Source: Eonycteris spelaea
Lineage: Eukaryota; Chordata; Mammalia; Chiroptera; Pteropodidae
DNA length: 64,000 bases
Assembly: GCA_003508835.1 (NCBI GenBank)
Contig: PUFA01000225.1
Span: 62,001 to 126,000, forward strand
Reading direction: 5' to 3'
Below, one piece after another: positions 1-28,102 of the stretch (position 1 is its first letter; each line of letters begins with the position of its first letter). The position numbers were made by a program, and so were the translations under genes. Under the pieces are notes generated by a model, which saw only the letters and a list, made by a program, of their open reading frames with translations, was not told the DNA's origin and made no database searches.

Positions 1-3000
1 TATCAATAGGTTAAATGCTAAACCATTCACCAATTTCTCCCATAACAAAACTGAAAATCTCAGCAAAAAGTACTCTGGAGTCCATCCTTTCTTTGTAGGA
101 TTTATGATACAGACATAATCATAATAATATGTATATATTCCCAACACATTCAAATAAGAACGGCAGAGGATGACAGGAAAGAAAAGATAGGAAGTAGGAC
201 TTCTCTAAAATTTGGAGTACAAGCTCTATTCCAGTCTACGTTTTCTTGGCTTCTTCCTGCTGAAACTTCTCTGGAGAGACCTTGCCCTATCTGAGACTAA
301 TAAGACCACCACAGGCTCCTCTTCTGGGGGAAGCAAACTAGCAGATGGGAAGAGCGGAGAAATCATTAACATGAACATCCCAGTGACCTGTGGCTAATGC
401 TGGGGTTTGCAACGAGGTGACATAACGCTAGTTCATTAGAGACTTCTTTCTCTAAGAGTATGTACAGTTCAAATCCAAAGTCTTTGGGTCAAAATGTTCC
501 TTCTTCTCATTCATTAGCACTGACCACACAGCCGGAGGAAAGACTAAATGAATGATCATTTGGGCTAAAGATACCACAAGTCAGTTAGATAAGGCAACCT
601 CATAAAAGTGCCATACGGACCTCCTAGACCATGCCTCATTCTAACATGGGGGGGGGGGGAGAGGGCATTCCCCCCTCACCACTCTTTTAGTCTCATGGCC
701 ATAGGACAAGAGAAAAGTCAGAAGTAATCTGTACTCCACTTCAGTGTCCACACTTACAGACTCACAGCAGTGCTCTTCTGTAAATGTTCACTATTATAAA
801 TTACATGCCCCGTCTCTAAAACAACCTTCTTCAGGACAAGCACATTTTCTTCTATTTCTGTGTACCCTTCCCCACCCCACCCCCACCCTTGCCCAGCCGT
901 AAGCCCCACAAACTAAGACACTAAGTACATGTTATGTAAATGGCTAAACAGGAAGAGCACATTACTTTACACCTTGGGCACGCTTTCAAGCAGAACCTAG
1001 GCAAGCAGCTTCTAGTACCTGGCAGTGCTGTCCTAGTCAAGATATAAGAATAAAACACTCGAGGTCGCCAGTCAGTTGCCTGTGCTGATAACTTTTATCT
1101 TCTTACTGGTTTTATGTCAGTGCCTATCTCCAGGGTGCTTAAAATTCCCAGCTATCATTCAAGGACGGTTATTTATGTCGCAATTTCTTCCACATCATCA
1201 TGCAACGTCAATGGTTAAAGATGGAACTAGAACCTAGAATAACCCTCTAAAACACGGCAGCCTGATTTCGATGGGATCACCTCACTTAATACAGCGATCT
1301 GCTGAACACTTAACTCCAAAGAACTGTCCTTGAAGAACCATGGGGAATTCAGAATTCCTAGGTTGATGTTTTGTCCAAGGAAATACTATCCCATATTTTT
1401 CTACCCAACTTCATAAAATGGAGTTTCACCTGGAGTGAGTATGAATCGAAATCCTTAGTGAAGCTGTTTTAACGCACCCATGTCCAGACCCCAATCCCAG
1501 AGATTTTGAGTTACTGTTAAGCCTAAAGGAGATCCAGGCATGGGTACGAGTTTCACAAGTTCTAAAGAGGATTCGAATGAACACTCCTAGTGACAACCAT
1601 GACAAAAGGTCTTCTGTGAGCAAAAACAAGTTGGCAAACAGCTAACGTGTTTTTACTGGTTACCTTTAAAGAGAAATTAATAACTTTAGAATGGGGAGTC
1701 ATCTCTCTATTTTAAAAATCTCATGAGAACTCTAGACTTGCTTCTCAGAAAAACGCCCACATATTCATACGTTTTGTATACAAATTTGGGGGGGGAGGAG
1801 CATGCTATCATGGGCCACCAAGAGGCCAAGAATCCCTGTTCTAAATATTACCTATTTAGGCCTATAGATAAAATTAAATTTCACAAGTGAGTAGGTAAAT
1901 AAAAGCAGTAAAGAGCTGGACCCTCGCAGAGTCCTAAAGACTCATCTAGATTTTTTAACTTAAAAAGGAGAGTTTTGAAAATAATAAGCAGGTCTTGTGA
2001 ACTCTACTTTGCCTTTTGACTTCAGTGACTCAAACATCAATGATGACTCCTAAATCCAACACAGTTCTTCTAAACAGCCCTAGAGGTTACTGGCTTGCAG
2101 TGGTTGGCAAAGAATCTGAGAGCCACTGAAGAAAAGATGTGACCCATCCCACAAGAGCCCTGCAGGCGCTAGGGAACATCTTGCTCTTCTAAATCTCGCT
2201 CCGCAGCCAGCAAAAGACCTATGCCTGTCTCCTGAAGTGAAAAATGCGAACCAAGATATTCCCCACACACTCAGAGCCAGCTTCCCCCAGGGCATCGAAG
2301 CCTTAGGACTGTTTCTCATGAAAAGAGGCAAGAACTCTCACCCTATATCCACTTGCAGGCTCCAGAGCATCTGTGGATGTTCTACAGCCTAGGCTGACCC
2401 TTGCAGGACCTGGCTTGAGAGAAAGGGAGAAGGGAAAAGAAAGGCTGCCCCAGTGCAGATCCATTTAGGCCCACTGCAGCGAGCATCAATAGAGCCTTGA
2501 TTTCTCTCTCGCCAGCCCCCCCTTCCCTCCTAGACAGACACCACAATGACAATGACATGCATCACACTGGACAATCCAAAAGGGAAAAGAGGGAGGGGGA
2601 AGAAAGCAGGCAATTAAGGTCTGTGAGGAAAGCATACCTCGAATAGACAAAGGCGAAGGAAAAATGGCCTTCTGAATTCCCCTCCACCCTGCCCACCCCC
2701 ACACCCACACCCTCCCCAACAATTTACCAACACAGGGACTTCAAGGAGTTTAGACACCAAATGGATAAAAACCAAGGACAAAAAACAAGTATATCGGGCA
2801 TGCATGCTTAGCCTCAGCCCCTGCTGTGCTAATCACCCTAGAAGGGTGTATCCCTTCCCTTTCCTCCTCCTCCTGACCACCCCTACTGAGGACCTGAGTA
2901 AAACACTCAACTTGTCCACTCGCCCCTGGGCAGGGAGATGTTTCACACTGCAAAACAACTAAGGTTGGTCTGGAAACACACGGCCTCACGCTCTGTGTTA

Positions 3001-3100
3001 AGATTCATGATGGGGTATCAGGGGTAGGGGTCTGAAGTTAAATAATTCCTTGATGATCAGTGACAAGGGCAGGAGGCCAGGACTGGAGGGAGACACACGG
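1..3100 (-). other. PFKFB2: PFKFB2 3' untranslated region (probable)
   Basis: This stretch lies directly downstream, in minus-strand sense, of the PFKFB2 stop codon at 3103-3101. It contains no exon of another gene and no convincing long reading frame. Mammalian PFKFB2 transcripts have a multi-kilobase 3' UTR, so I infer that most or all of this region is transcribed 3' UTR continuing past the window edge. I did not identify the poly(A) site. A run of ten G occurs near 650-659. Assignment is by position and knowledge of the gene, not by alignment. Confidence 0.6.
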
Positions 3101-18325
<15,225 letters not shown>

Positions 18326-18345
18326 GGCAGCTCTTCAGGAGGTGT

Positions 18346-19384
18346 CTGGAAAGGACAAAGGAATTCAGGAGACATCTCCAAATACTCAGTGAAGAGGATC
18401 AGTGCAATATAAGTGAAATACCCTGGGCCAAGAGTCAAGACCAGCCCGCTTTCTCTCAGTTAATAGCTACATGTCCTAGGATGTTATGAACCCCCAGCCC
18501 TCTGTTTCCTTATCTGTAAATAGGGCACTAGAACCTTGCATTTATAATGCTGACTTAGGAAATTACATTCACATAAATTCTCTCCAATTCTTCCAATAAT
18601 CCTGTAATAAAGCAGATTTTGCTACCGTTATTCTCTCCATTTTACGGACTGAAAAACTGAGGTCAATCAAATTAAGTGCCATGTCCAAGTTCCTTCCTGA
18701 CCCCAAAATCTAGTTTAATAATCTGGGGAGACAAGAGCAGCAGTTGGGGATGGGGTGTGTGGCCAACAGATCAAATTCATTATCATAAGTAAATGGCAGT
18801 CAAATGGAGGATTCAGTCGTGAAAAAATGAGAGAAGTGGGAAAAAATCTCAACATGTTTCCTGAAGGAGATGAAAAACTGTAACTGGACCCTGAGACACC
18901 CTAGCACATCACCATTTCTCCTCTGACGTTCTTATTCTCAAGCCCTTGCTCTGCACCTCTCCCCGGGACGAAGCCTATAGAAGCAACACTGGGGCACAAA
19001 AAAAGTGGTAAATGACTTCTCCAAGGTCATCTGACTCGAATTAGGATGGGAGAGCCCCAAGCTGACCCCCTCCCCAACCCAGACAAGGGACTCGTGAGGT
19101 AGGAAGGTCCTATTGCTTCAGGACCTTGAACTGTTCTTCCACCGACCACAGACAGATATCCTCCAACCCAAACACAGCTGCGGCTCCAGGCCCTGAACGT
19201 CCGGCTCTCCGGCAATCGTGGGGGCCAGCACTTCATCGAAACAGCAAGGCACCGTCGCCCCGCACCTCATCCAGATGTCCACAGCCCACTTCCTCCCACA
19301 CTCCCAGGCTCTTCCAGGCGCTGTACAGCTGTCGCTCACCCTGTGATCCCTAAGATCCCTCTCGGCAGTGGCCCCGGCACTTAC
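18346..19384 (-). other. PFKFB2: PFKFB2 first intron (probable)
   Basis: About 1 kb between the first coding exon and the probable non-coding exon 1. It includes an antisense MIR remnant near 18545-18700 and no other recognised feature. The 5' boundary depends on the inferred donor at 19384-19379 (gtaagt in minus sense). Confidence 0.45.
18545..18700 (-). repeat. MIR SINE remnant
   Basis: Antisense MIR: ccaataatcctgtaataaag, ctctccattttacggactga and aaactgaggtc. Confidence 0.6.
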
Positions 19385-19700
19385 CCTGTAACGCTGCACG
19401 AAGAAGCCGACCAACTATAGCCTGAGGCGCCCGCACACCAGTCACCCGCATATCCAGAGCCCCAGCCTAGCTCCGCCCACCCTCACGTTAGTCCTCACCT
19501 GGAGAGAATCATCCACCAATCCAGCGCACGCAGGCTCCAGAGGCGGAGCTCAAATAGGAATCGCTGACGCCGGCTCCTGGGAGGATGGAACCATGAAGGA
19601 GAAAGATGACAAGCTCCCAAGTTTCCCAGCACTATGGAGGGTGGTTGCATCGTTGCTTGGCAACTAATAGGGCGGGGGCGGGGTTTATTAAAGCATAGCT
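19385..19700 (-). promoter_or_regulatory. PFKFB2: PFKFB2 non-coding exon 1 and promoter region (probable)
   Basis: In minus sense a consensus donor (acagg then gtaagt) ends at 19385, a good candidate for the end of the untranslated first exon. The surrounding 19.1-19.7 kb is GC- and CpG-enriched relative to the flanks. A GC-box stretch, gggcgggggcggggt, lies near 19670-19684 and CCAAT on the plus strand near 19513. The exact start site cannot be read from sequence alone. Confidence 0.45.
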
Positions 19701-20298
19701 GTTTCAAACTCTCGAGAGACTAGACTAAATTCACGTTGAGTGGGTGTGCCTTTTTGGAGACGCAAAGAGAGCCTGGAGGTTAACCCTTTCCTGCCTGAAT
19801 CCCAGCTCGACCTCGTTCGAGCCACGGTTTGGAACGTAAGCTTTATAAGATGCTTTTTAGAGTATGCTACCACAGTACTTGAGCTGATTGATTACCTTAG
19901 GGTGTTTGCATATCCTTCCCATAGGTTAGACACTGTAATCTAAGAAAACCAACCATTCTCACCGCTAAACCGCCAGCTTCCTGAGACCCAACCACATATC
20001 CAGTGGACTTCTAACCACCTTCTTTATTCTCCCTCCTCCCTCCCACCTATGTCATCTGTTATGATCATCTTGAAGAACCAAAGAGGAAACAGCTCCAGCA
20101 GGAAAATGGGTTATAAAAGGTGTGAAAATATTCAAACTTTCCATATAACTTATGGAAGAGGCAGAGGCTTTTACAGTGAAGGTGAGTTTGCACATTTCAG
20201 GTGAACTTTACGCAGTTACCCCCACGACCGTTTGATGCTTGATTCTGTTAATAAACCCCCTCTATGCTGGTTAGGGTTTGCTGCTGTACCAGAATAGA

Positions 20299-20330
20299 AA
20301 AAACAAACAAACAAGCAAACAAACAAACGA
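20299..20330. repeat. (AAAC)n simple repeat
   Basis: An imperfect run of caaa units lies between the PFKFB2 promoter region and YOD1. It may be the tail of an old retroposed element, but no SINE body is recognisable. Confidence 0.6.
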
Positions 20331-20939
20331 TGAATATCAATTTCTTGGAACCACTCCTTGGTTCTAGGGATACAGGTTTGAAAATGTCACATAATCTAGC
20401 ATTATCATGTTGCTATGAAGTTCAATGGTTATGTGTCCTTTACACCCCACCCTCTCTTTCGATTACACTGACTACTGGTTATACTGAAGGCAAGAATGAA
20501 ATCATCTTCATATTTGTATACTGAGCCTGAAATGGAATGTGAATGACACAGATTAGTCCCCTTCATTCCTTCTCCTTATACACTGCCACCCCCTGTATGT
20601 AGCAATTGCCCAAGACCCAGATGCTGACCTCATACTGCGCTTTCTGATGTGGCAAATTAACGTTTTCAAGTTACAGGCTCCTGGAGGTGGAATGGTCAGC
20701 TGTCCCTTAACCTCAGTGAGTCAATGTTTGCTACTGCCATGAATCTAGTCACAAGTTTCTGGTTGTTTTTAACAGGTCCTTTGACTCATTGACCATTCTT
20801 GGCATTCGTTTGCATTCTGAACGATGATTCTGTTTCTTCCGGTGTAATTTGGTAGCCCCAATTTAATAACTTAAGACCTCAGTAAGTGCAAGATTACATT
20901 CCAATGTACTGGATTCACGAACTTCTTACCCGCCCTCTT

Positions 20940-21155
20940 TCCATAAGCATATATGCTCCCAACGCGGAAGGTACCTCATTCGCTCTGCAGGTAGCAAGAC
21001 TTTTTGTACTTTAGGAATACTGATAAATCTTCATCCTTTGGCTTCTAAAGGGTGGGGGCGAACATTAGTCGTCACTTTAAGAGAGTTCTTAAAGTGTTTA
21101 AGACCGAGGCTGCACCAAAGTATCGCGATAACGTAGCCACCAGCGACTTCTCGCG
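20940..21155 (+). promoter_or_regulatory. YOD1: YOD1 promoter and 5' UTR
   Basis: CpG-rich sequence immediately upstream of the YOD1 start. It contains an ETS-like gcggaagg (about 20964-20971), the palindrome tatcgcgata (21121-21130) and a TCTCGCGA element (21149-21156) that overlaps the ATG. TCTCGCGA is a known core-promoter motif of TATA-less mammalian genes. No TATA box is apparent. The transcription start is inferred to lie within this interval. Confidence 0.55.
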
Positions 21156-21498
21156 ATGTTCGGGCCGGCAAAGGGTGGCCATTTTGGAGCCCCCGCGGTG
21201 GCTGGTTGCCCCGGCGGCGTCTGCCATCCTGCTGCCGGGACCAAAGCTGGCCCCGCGGGTGTCTGGCCTGTGGGCGGCCAGACCGACACGATGTGGCGGC
21301 TCCGCTGCAAGGCCAAGGATGGCACCCATGTTTTGCAGGAGTTGTCCAGCCGGACCCGGGTGCGGGAACTCCAGCGCCAAATTGCCACCATCACTGGGAT
21401 CGCCCCCAGCTGTCAGCGAATTCTCGTCGGATACCCGCCGGAATGCCTGGATCTCAGCAATGCGGATACCCTTCTGGGGGATTTACCCATCCAGTCAG
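21156..21498 (+). CDS. YOD1: YOD1 coding exon 1
   Basis: Starts at ATG in tcgcgATGttc and ends at ccagtcag before donor gtaagg. It encodes residues 1-114 and the first base of Gly115, covering the proline/glycine-rich N-terminus and the UBX-like domain. Confidence 0.96.
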
Positions 21499-23198
21499 GT
21501 AAGGGACTCGGGGCTGGGACCAAGGGAAAGCCTGGGAGGAAAGGGGCGTGAGGGAGAACAGAGGAACAGGGCAAGGTGGCCGTGGCAAAGCCGGGGTCTT
21601 TGAGGATAAGGATAGATTAAAGCACAGAGAACTCTGACGAGTATCTTCCAACTCCTTGACTTTACTTATGGTTGAAAGAGACAGGGAGGACCGAACCTAT
21701 GTAAGAAACCCAAAGCCTTGGAGTCCCCCCTTCCTCAGTCTACCTTGAAAACGCCTCATTTTGTTTTCCATCGGCGTCCACAAAGGTATGAAAAAGTAGA
21801 ACCTGTTTTCTCTGCCCTGATGGTTCTTTCCCTCTATATTACTGAAAGAAGATAGCACATCTGTAGGATGCAAAATACTTTTCTTTCTTGCTTTCCTGAT
21901 TTTTTCAGTCACCTTCATATATACTGACTTTGACAGGTATATTCATATTAGAGTTTGCTCTGACACACTCATGAAAGGCCCTTTCAAGTTCTAAACAGCA
22001 GTTGTTTCTGTTCAGTATTAAAATTTGAACAGCAATATTGATCATTAAAAGCTTCCACCGATACTTGCGTCAAGGATCCTGTAAACACGGAGCAGGCTAG
22101 GTAAGTTTCAGAAAGCGGAGAACCCCCTAGTGGTCTAGTTTGTGGTAAACACCATTCGGAAGATTTGTGCTTTTTAAATAGAGAGCAAGCTAAGAAAATT
22201 TTGTTCTTGAAATGTATCTTTTTAAGAAAGTAAGAAAAGGTGTATAACCCAGGCTACTTCACAGAATTGAGTTGCAACCTAAAGTGTTTTTGTTCTTTGC
22301 TCTGTTTTGAACTTTATAAAAGATTCAGCCAACAGGGAGTGTTACTGGTCACTGGTTTGCAAAGCTGTATTCTCTCCAATAAGCCCAGCTCATACTTTAA
22401 CTCCTGTTTGTAACTTACAGACTTGGCTAGTGAACACCCACACAGTTTCATCTGTACTTTCTCTGCAGTTCTGGATTTGTTCTGTTTTTGACAGGCGACA
22501 TGCTGATTGTTGAAGAAGACCAAACCAGGCCCCAAACTTCACCTGCATTTACAAAACATGGTGCTCCTAGTTACGTCAGGGAAACTTTGCCTGTGCTTAC
22601 CAGAACCGCGGTCCCAGCGGACAACTCTTGCCTCTTTACCAGTGTGTACTATGTTGTCGAAGGAGGAGTCTTGAATCCAGCTTGTGCCCCTGAGATGAGG
22701 CGCCTCATAGCACAAATTGTAGCAAGTGATCCAGACTTCTATAGCGAGGCAATACTGGGAAAAACAAATCAAGAGTACTGTGAATGGATCAAAAGGGATG
22801 ATACCTGGGGCGGAGCTATTGAGATATCAATTTTGTCTAAATTTTATCAATGTGAAATATGTGTAGTAGATACACAGACAGTAAGAATTGATCGTTTTGG
22901 GGAAGATGCAGGCTATACCAAAAGGGTCCTGCTTATTTATGATGGCATCCACTACGATCCACTTCAACGTACCTTTCCCGACCCAGACACCCCTCCTCTG
23001 ACCATTTTTTCCTCTAATGATGATATTGTTCTTGTACAAGCACTGGAATTAGCAGATGAAGCTAAAAGAAAGAGACAGTTTACTGATGTAAACCGCTTCA
23101 CCCTGAGATGCATGGTATGTCAAAAGGGATTAACTGGACAAGCAGAAGCAAGGGAACATGCCAGGGAGACAGGCCATACCAACTTTGGAGAAGTGTGA
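21156..23198 (+). CDS. YOD1: YOD1, OTU-family deubiquitinase (OTUD2); join 21156-21498, 22495-23198
   Basis: Two coding exons (343 and 704 nt) joined across a 996-bp GT-AG intron give an intact 348-residue protein, the same length as human. Order: UBX-like N-terminal region (about residues 50-128, [18 protein letters not shown]), OTU protease domain with Asp157 and Cys160 in [13 protein letters not shown] and His267 in YDGIHYD by my count, then a C2H2 zinc finger (Cys320, Cys323, His336, His342) near the C-terminus. YOD1 is a cytosolic ubiquitin thioesterase that works with p97/VCP in ER-associated degradation and also acts on ITCH in Hippo signalling. The start is the only ATG matching the family N-terminus [11 protein letters not shown]. 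No lesions are seen, in contrast with both neighbours. Confidence 0.97.
21499..22494 (+). other. YOD1: YOD1 intron 1
   Basis: A 996-bp intron with gt start and tttttgacag acceptor. No exon, RNA gene or clear mobile element is recognised inside it. Confidence 0.9.
22495..23198 (+). CDS. YOD1: YOD1 coding exon 2
   Basis: Encodes residues 115-348 ([13 protein letters not shown] onward): the rest of the UBX-like domain, the full OTU catalytic domain and the C2H2 finger, ending HTNFGEV and TGA. The exon continues as the 3' UTR. Confidence 0.97.
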
Positions 23199-23225
23199 TC
23201 TATGCATGATGAGGATTGAAGCCTA

Positions 23226-23233
23226 CTACCTCA
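23226..23233 (+). promoter_or_regulatory. let-7 8-mer target site in YOD1 3' UTR
   Basis: CTACCTCA is the perfect 8-mer complement of the let-7 seed with the flanking A. It begins 28 nt after the stop codon, in the sense strand of YOD1 mRNA. Function is inferred from the seed match only. Confidence 0.6.
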
Positions 23234-23260
23234 CAGATCCAGAACGTTCTGGGTTTTCCA

Positions 23261-23268
23261 ATAAGCTA
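23261..23268 (+). promoter_or_regulatory. miR-21 8-mer target site in YOD1 3' UTR
   Basis: ATAAGCTA is the perfect 8-mer site for miR-21 and lies 27 nt after the let-7 match. Control of YOD1 by miR-21 has been reported in the Hippo-pathway literature, which agrees with the site. Confidence 0.65.
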
Positions 23269-26200
23269 TTCATAACCCTAAAGAACAAAGGACACAATGC
23301 TTGAATCATCTTTTTAACTTAAAGCCACTAAGATACTGAAATTCCTTGTTAAGATTAAAATTAGTGTGCAAGTTTACAGATGTGTGTCTACAGTGGTGAT
23401 ACATGCCCTCTTTCTGCTGGGGTGACAGACTAGGTGGTCTTTGCTATCTACTGACACCAACCTAAAGATGGAGTTTTAAGTATTATAAACTAGCACCCAA
23501 CAGCATTAACTTGTAGGAGAAAATAGCTTTATATTTGGGTAATGCAGAAGGTCTCATGTGAGGCCACCAGACATAAACCATAATGTCTCCAGTAATTGAA
23601 TTTTAAAAACTCTGAGTTAGTAGTTTCTAAATTATGAATTGATTTCTCAAATGAACATATCAGAATTGTCAAAACTGATTTTATATTGCAATTTGGTAGG
23701 CTTTATAAATGTGTACTTAACCAGTTATAAGTATATAACAAGCAATTTTTATAGAGATGAGTCTGTTCCTTGAGAATGTTACCTAAAAACAGGAATTTAA
23801 GAGTGCCCAGTTTGGGATTTCTAGCATGTAAAAGTAAGAATGTATGAGGGAAAAGGTGCCTGGCAGCTTACTGAAGCTTTAAAAGACTATTGACTTTGTG
23901 TTTTAATGCAACTCCTTTATTGATCTTTGTCACATTTAGATAAAATTTTAAAATTAAGCAGGGTATTTTTTTTAATAGATGTCCTTTGAAATTTGCTTGA
24001 TTTTTGCTTTTTTACATAATGATTTGGAGGGATTTCATTTCCTCATCTTTTTGTTAAGACTTTCTCTAACCCCTAAAAGAAAAACCTTCATCTAAAGTGA
24101 TAATGCTTTGCTTTGGTTTGGTTTTTGTGAGATCTTTTGCCTACCTAAACAGTATTTGTTCTCATCCTAGCTAGCCTTATTCCACCACTGATGCTTTTTT
24201 GAATAATTTCACATTTCTGCAAATTAGTACTTTGCTTATCCATACCTTTTCTTGGACTTTTGAAGAGTTTTAAAGTAATTGAGATAATAATGTTGAATGA
24301 ATTTGTTTCACTTCCAAAATATGAGTTTTTTAAATCCTTGCCTTATCTGAATAGCTTCTTCCTAATATTAGATGTGTAGCCATTTGCATGGTGGGCTCAT
24401 CTTTAAGGCACACCCTCTAAAACTTAGCTTCTCTATGAGATCTAGATAGAAGTTTTCTACCTCTTAATTCTGAAGATCAGGGATGCTAAATTATCTGTTA
24501 TGTATTATCTTGCATAATGTGGAGAGGCTTAATGTGAGGTTTTGTTATTATTGATCTCATTTTTGATTAAGTATATCACTAATAGCATACTTTAAAGCAC
24601 TGAAATCTTTTTCACCATATCTTCTCGACAAATGTTACAAAATTGAGGTTTACTTTTAACACTTTCACTCAGTGGAGGTGACCATTACAAAATAAAGGAA
24701 ATGTCAACAATTTAGGGAAAAAATACCTTTAAGGAACAATTCACAAAGTATGCTTAATATCATTAGATGACATTTTTTGAGTACTTTTTGTGTGAATAAC
24801 TGCTTTAGGCATAAGTTATTTTGGTCAGTATAACTTAAAAGTGTTTAATTTTCTATTTTACTGAGCCTTAAAAATAGCTCTTGTGAGTTTGCAATACTTA
24901 ATATTGGCAATCATAATATGTACAAATGAAGATGATTGAAAATGTCTTGGTACCTGTCTGTCTTCTGGTCTAAAAGGTTTTTGTATCTCTTAATTTTCCC
25001 AGAAAATATTAAATATAAAATTGTTAGTTAAATCACTGGGTAATATCCACCAAATCGTTTGCCTTTCCTAGGTACTTCAGGTGCCAGACTGGACATTTGC
25101 TAACTGGAATATTAGAGAAGTTTATTCATGGAACAAATAATTATTGAGTAACATGTCAGGTGTCTATTGATGTGTTTCCCAACCTGATTTCTGGGTTACT
25201 TTAACAAATGGAAAAAATCGAACCTTATATTTTATAAAATTAAATCCTTTCATTTTAATTGTTTTCATTTATAGATTTAAGCTTATACTTTTATAGCAAG
25301 TGTTAAGTGTTTATTCAGAGGATCTATTTCAGTCTAGTGTACCTGTTATCTAGGTTGTCCATTCACCAGTTGGAAACTGATACTCGAATCATTTTCAATA
25401 ATGACTTTTTAAATTAATCAGCATTAGGTCTTTAAAGTTATGTTCTAATCATGGAAAATTCAAAATTGAAGATCATTTGATTGAATTATTGAGTATTAAA
25501 AACCTAAACTTGTGCTCATGCCAAACTCATTTATAATAAGCTTCAGAGAATTTAAAGATTTTTTTTAACTGCCGATATTTAGCTTTTGAAATTATTAATG
25601 TGTAAATTTTAATCTTGAGAATTTCAAAAACCTGTGGATTCAGTGCTTGCGGTAGGGTTAAAAGAAACTTTTCCTTAACTTTACCCTTGAGCACAATGAA
25701 ACCCTCTTCTTAGTCATTGTTTTTGACTGCCACACAAGAATTTTTTTTTTTAAATAAAAATGAAGATAGTCTCCATTAGTGGCAGAATGAATGAAGATTG
25801 TGTTTTTCTACCCCTACTCCTCCTTTCTGTTCTTCTTTCCCTTACTCTTCTTTAGATTTAAAAATCAGGTGTAGGTCTATGAAAATACATTTCTAGATAG
25901 AGTGATTTCAGAAATTAAAGTTTTATCCCTGGGAATTTTATGATGTGATAGTCATATGAAGACACCAGTGTGGTACATCTGTTAATGGTTTAGGGTTGAT
26001 TTTTCAAATGTTTCCATGAATGAAAGTTGGCTGCTGGTCAGCTTGACCCTCTTGGCAAAAACTAATATAGTCATACCACTTGATTATTTCATGAACTTCA
26101 AGTCCCTGCAAAATCATAATCAAGAATGAATTAACATTATATTATTTATCTATACATGACCCTAAGTGCCCATGCCTAACTTACTTATCCTTTCTAGCCA

Positions 26201-28096
26201 ATGTAGGCTTTAAAACATGGATGTTGCAAGTTGCCCTAGCTAAACATAGTTTTCTGTGTCTTCTTTTGAAAATTAAAATAGGAAATATGCAAGATTAACA
26301 GCAGAGTGATTTTTTTCTTTATGGTTCAGGTGGCCTTCCTAAACTTTCATATATTAAGATTTATGTTCTTTCATGTGTTGAAATGCACATTTATTATTAT
26401 TTGCAGCACTTTAAAAAATGTAAAATAAAAGTTTACATGTTAGCCCTCTCCAGGGATCTTATTAAAGACATTAAAATGTAATTCTTGAGCTGCTACCAAT
26501 CAGCTTTTCTTAACAATTACCCTTAGTGTATGGTGTATCCAGTGGTACAACAGTCTGGTGTTTTGATAACAGTAGCACTCAATTTCAGTAACTATTAGCA
26601 TGCTGTATGCCTTAGCTTTCAAAATGTTACCTATTTCTATTATATGATTGTTCTTTATCATTCATTCTGATTTGTCCTTATTAGCACAAAGATGACTAAC
26701 AACTTTGAAAAGGTTCCATTCTTAATTTTTCATTTGTTTCTAGGCAAATTTATTTTAAGGGAACTGATTTTTGAGTCAGAGGCCTTAAAAGTCATATGTA
26801 AGCAACATTATTATTAAGACAAGTGAAACACTTCATTTGAATAACCTAGTTTATTGAAGATATTTTACTAAAAGTTATAATATTCCAACACATCTCATCC
26901 AACTTAGAATATAAAACTTCCTGATTGTGGGAAGGGGTTGTTTTTTTTTTCTTCAAAAATTAGCTAGTATTGTGTTCACAGTGCTTAAATATTTGACTTT
27001 GAAGAAGTTACTACCACTGATAACTTGAACTATGAGGTGCTGATTTTGGTCTTGGTTCACATAAATTTAAAGGAGATCAATGACCTTCCTGTACTATTTT
27101 AGAATGAAGGGAGGAAGGGGCAGGAGAATAAAGTACTGCTTAAACAGAAGAGATCCTCAGATGGATGCATTCCTAGTTGTGAATTGTGCTATTTGGAAAA
27201 CTTTTTCAAGCAATGCCTTTTTGTCACCTTAATCCTTCTCCCCCATTTCCTGGCATAGAATGTAGCAGGGTCATAACTGAAAAGCTAGTCATTAAAGTGT
27301 AAAATCATGAATATAAGCATTTTGGTATGATGCCTTTTTATACTTGTTTTTAAAAATACAACCCTATAGCTAGGAGTTTAGGGATAGTGAAGATATGTTT
27401 TGATTACATTGTAAGTTAAAAAAAAAAAAGTTAAGAAAACTTTAGAATTTTTAGTAAGATTACATAAGCCTGACATTGTAACTAACATAGAATGTGTAGT
27501 TATTTGTAGCCCATAAGTTACTTAAAAGGACCAGGGCACCCGATTCTTGTCAGTTGTACAGTTCACCTTGGTGCCACATTCAGTACTCAAATTGTTTACA
27601 AGAAATATAATTTCCTTAGCAAAAAGTAATTTTTCCTTTTAAAATGTATTGAATTTAGCTTAAAATACAAAAGAAATATGTATAACTTGTCAATAGTATA
27701 GAGAATTACAATAGTTCTATATTTCCAGCATTAATGCAGTAGAGGAGGAATTCCTGAAACAAGAAGAAAACCACAAGACTCAAATTTAGAGCTTTAGACC
27801 ATGACTTGAAATAGGGAAGGGCAAAACAGAACAAAGTTTTGTTTTTCATGACACAAGAAAATTTTTTTTGTTAATGAAAATGGACAGTGTGTTCTTGTTT
27901 TAAAAATGTTCTTTTGTCTAGTTGCCAGCATATTTTTGTCAAAATTAATGCACTGCTGCTATCTGGGAGATGTCAAATTTCATTTTGTACAACTCTTATG
28001 TGATATTGCCATTGTGATTAAGATGCATTGATTTTATTTATGAGGTGTATGATTTTTAAATATCCAAATGCTGTATGAAATGACTTGTTTTCAAGG

Positions 28097-28102
28097 AATA
28101 AA
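28097..28102 (+). terminator. YOD1 distal polyadenylation signal
   Basis: AATAAA, followed about 20 nt later by a GT-rich stretch (attgttgtctgag). Its position fits the expected length of the long YOD1 mRNA. Confidence 0.75.

Noticed and set aside
21052..21603. A 183-codon open frame overlapping YOD1 exon 1
   Set aside because: It begins at GTG, not ATG, is in another frame from YOD1, and is a by-product of the GC-rich exon. The in-frame YOD1 protein accounts for the conservation.
23241..23250. AGAACGTTCT palindrome as an androgen or glucocorticoid response element
   Set aside because: The half-sites abut without the three-base spacer those receptors need, and the site is in the YOD1 3' UTR.
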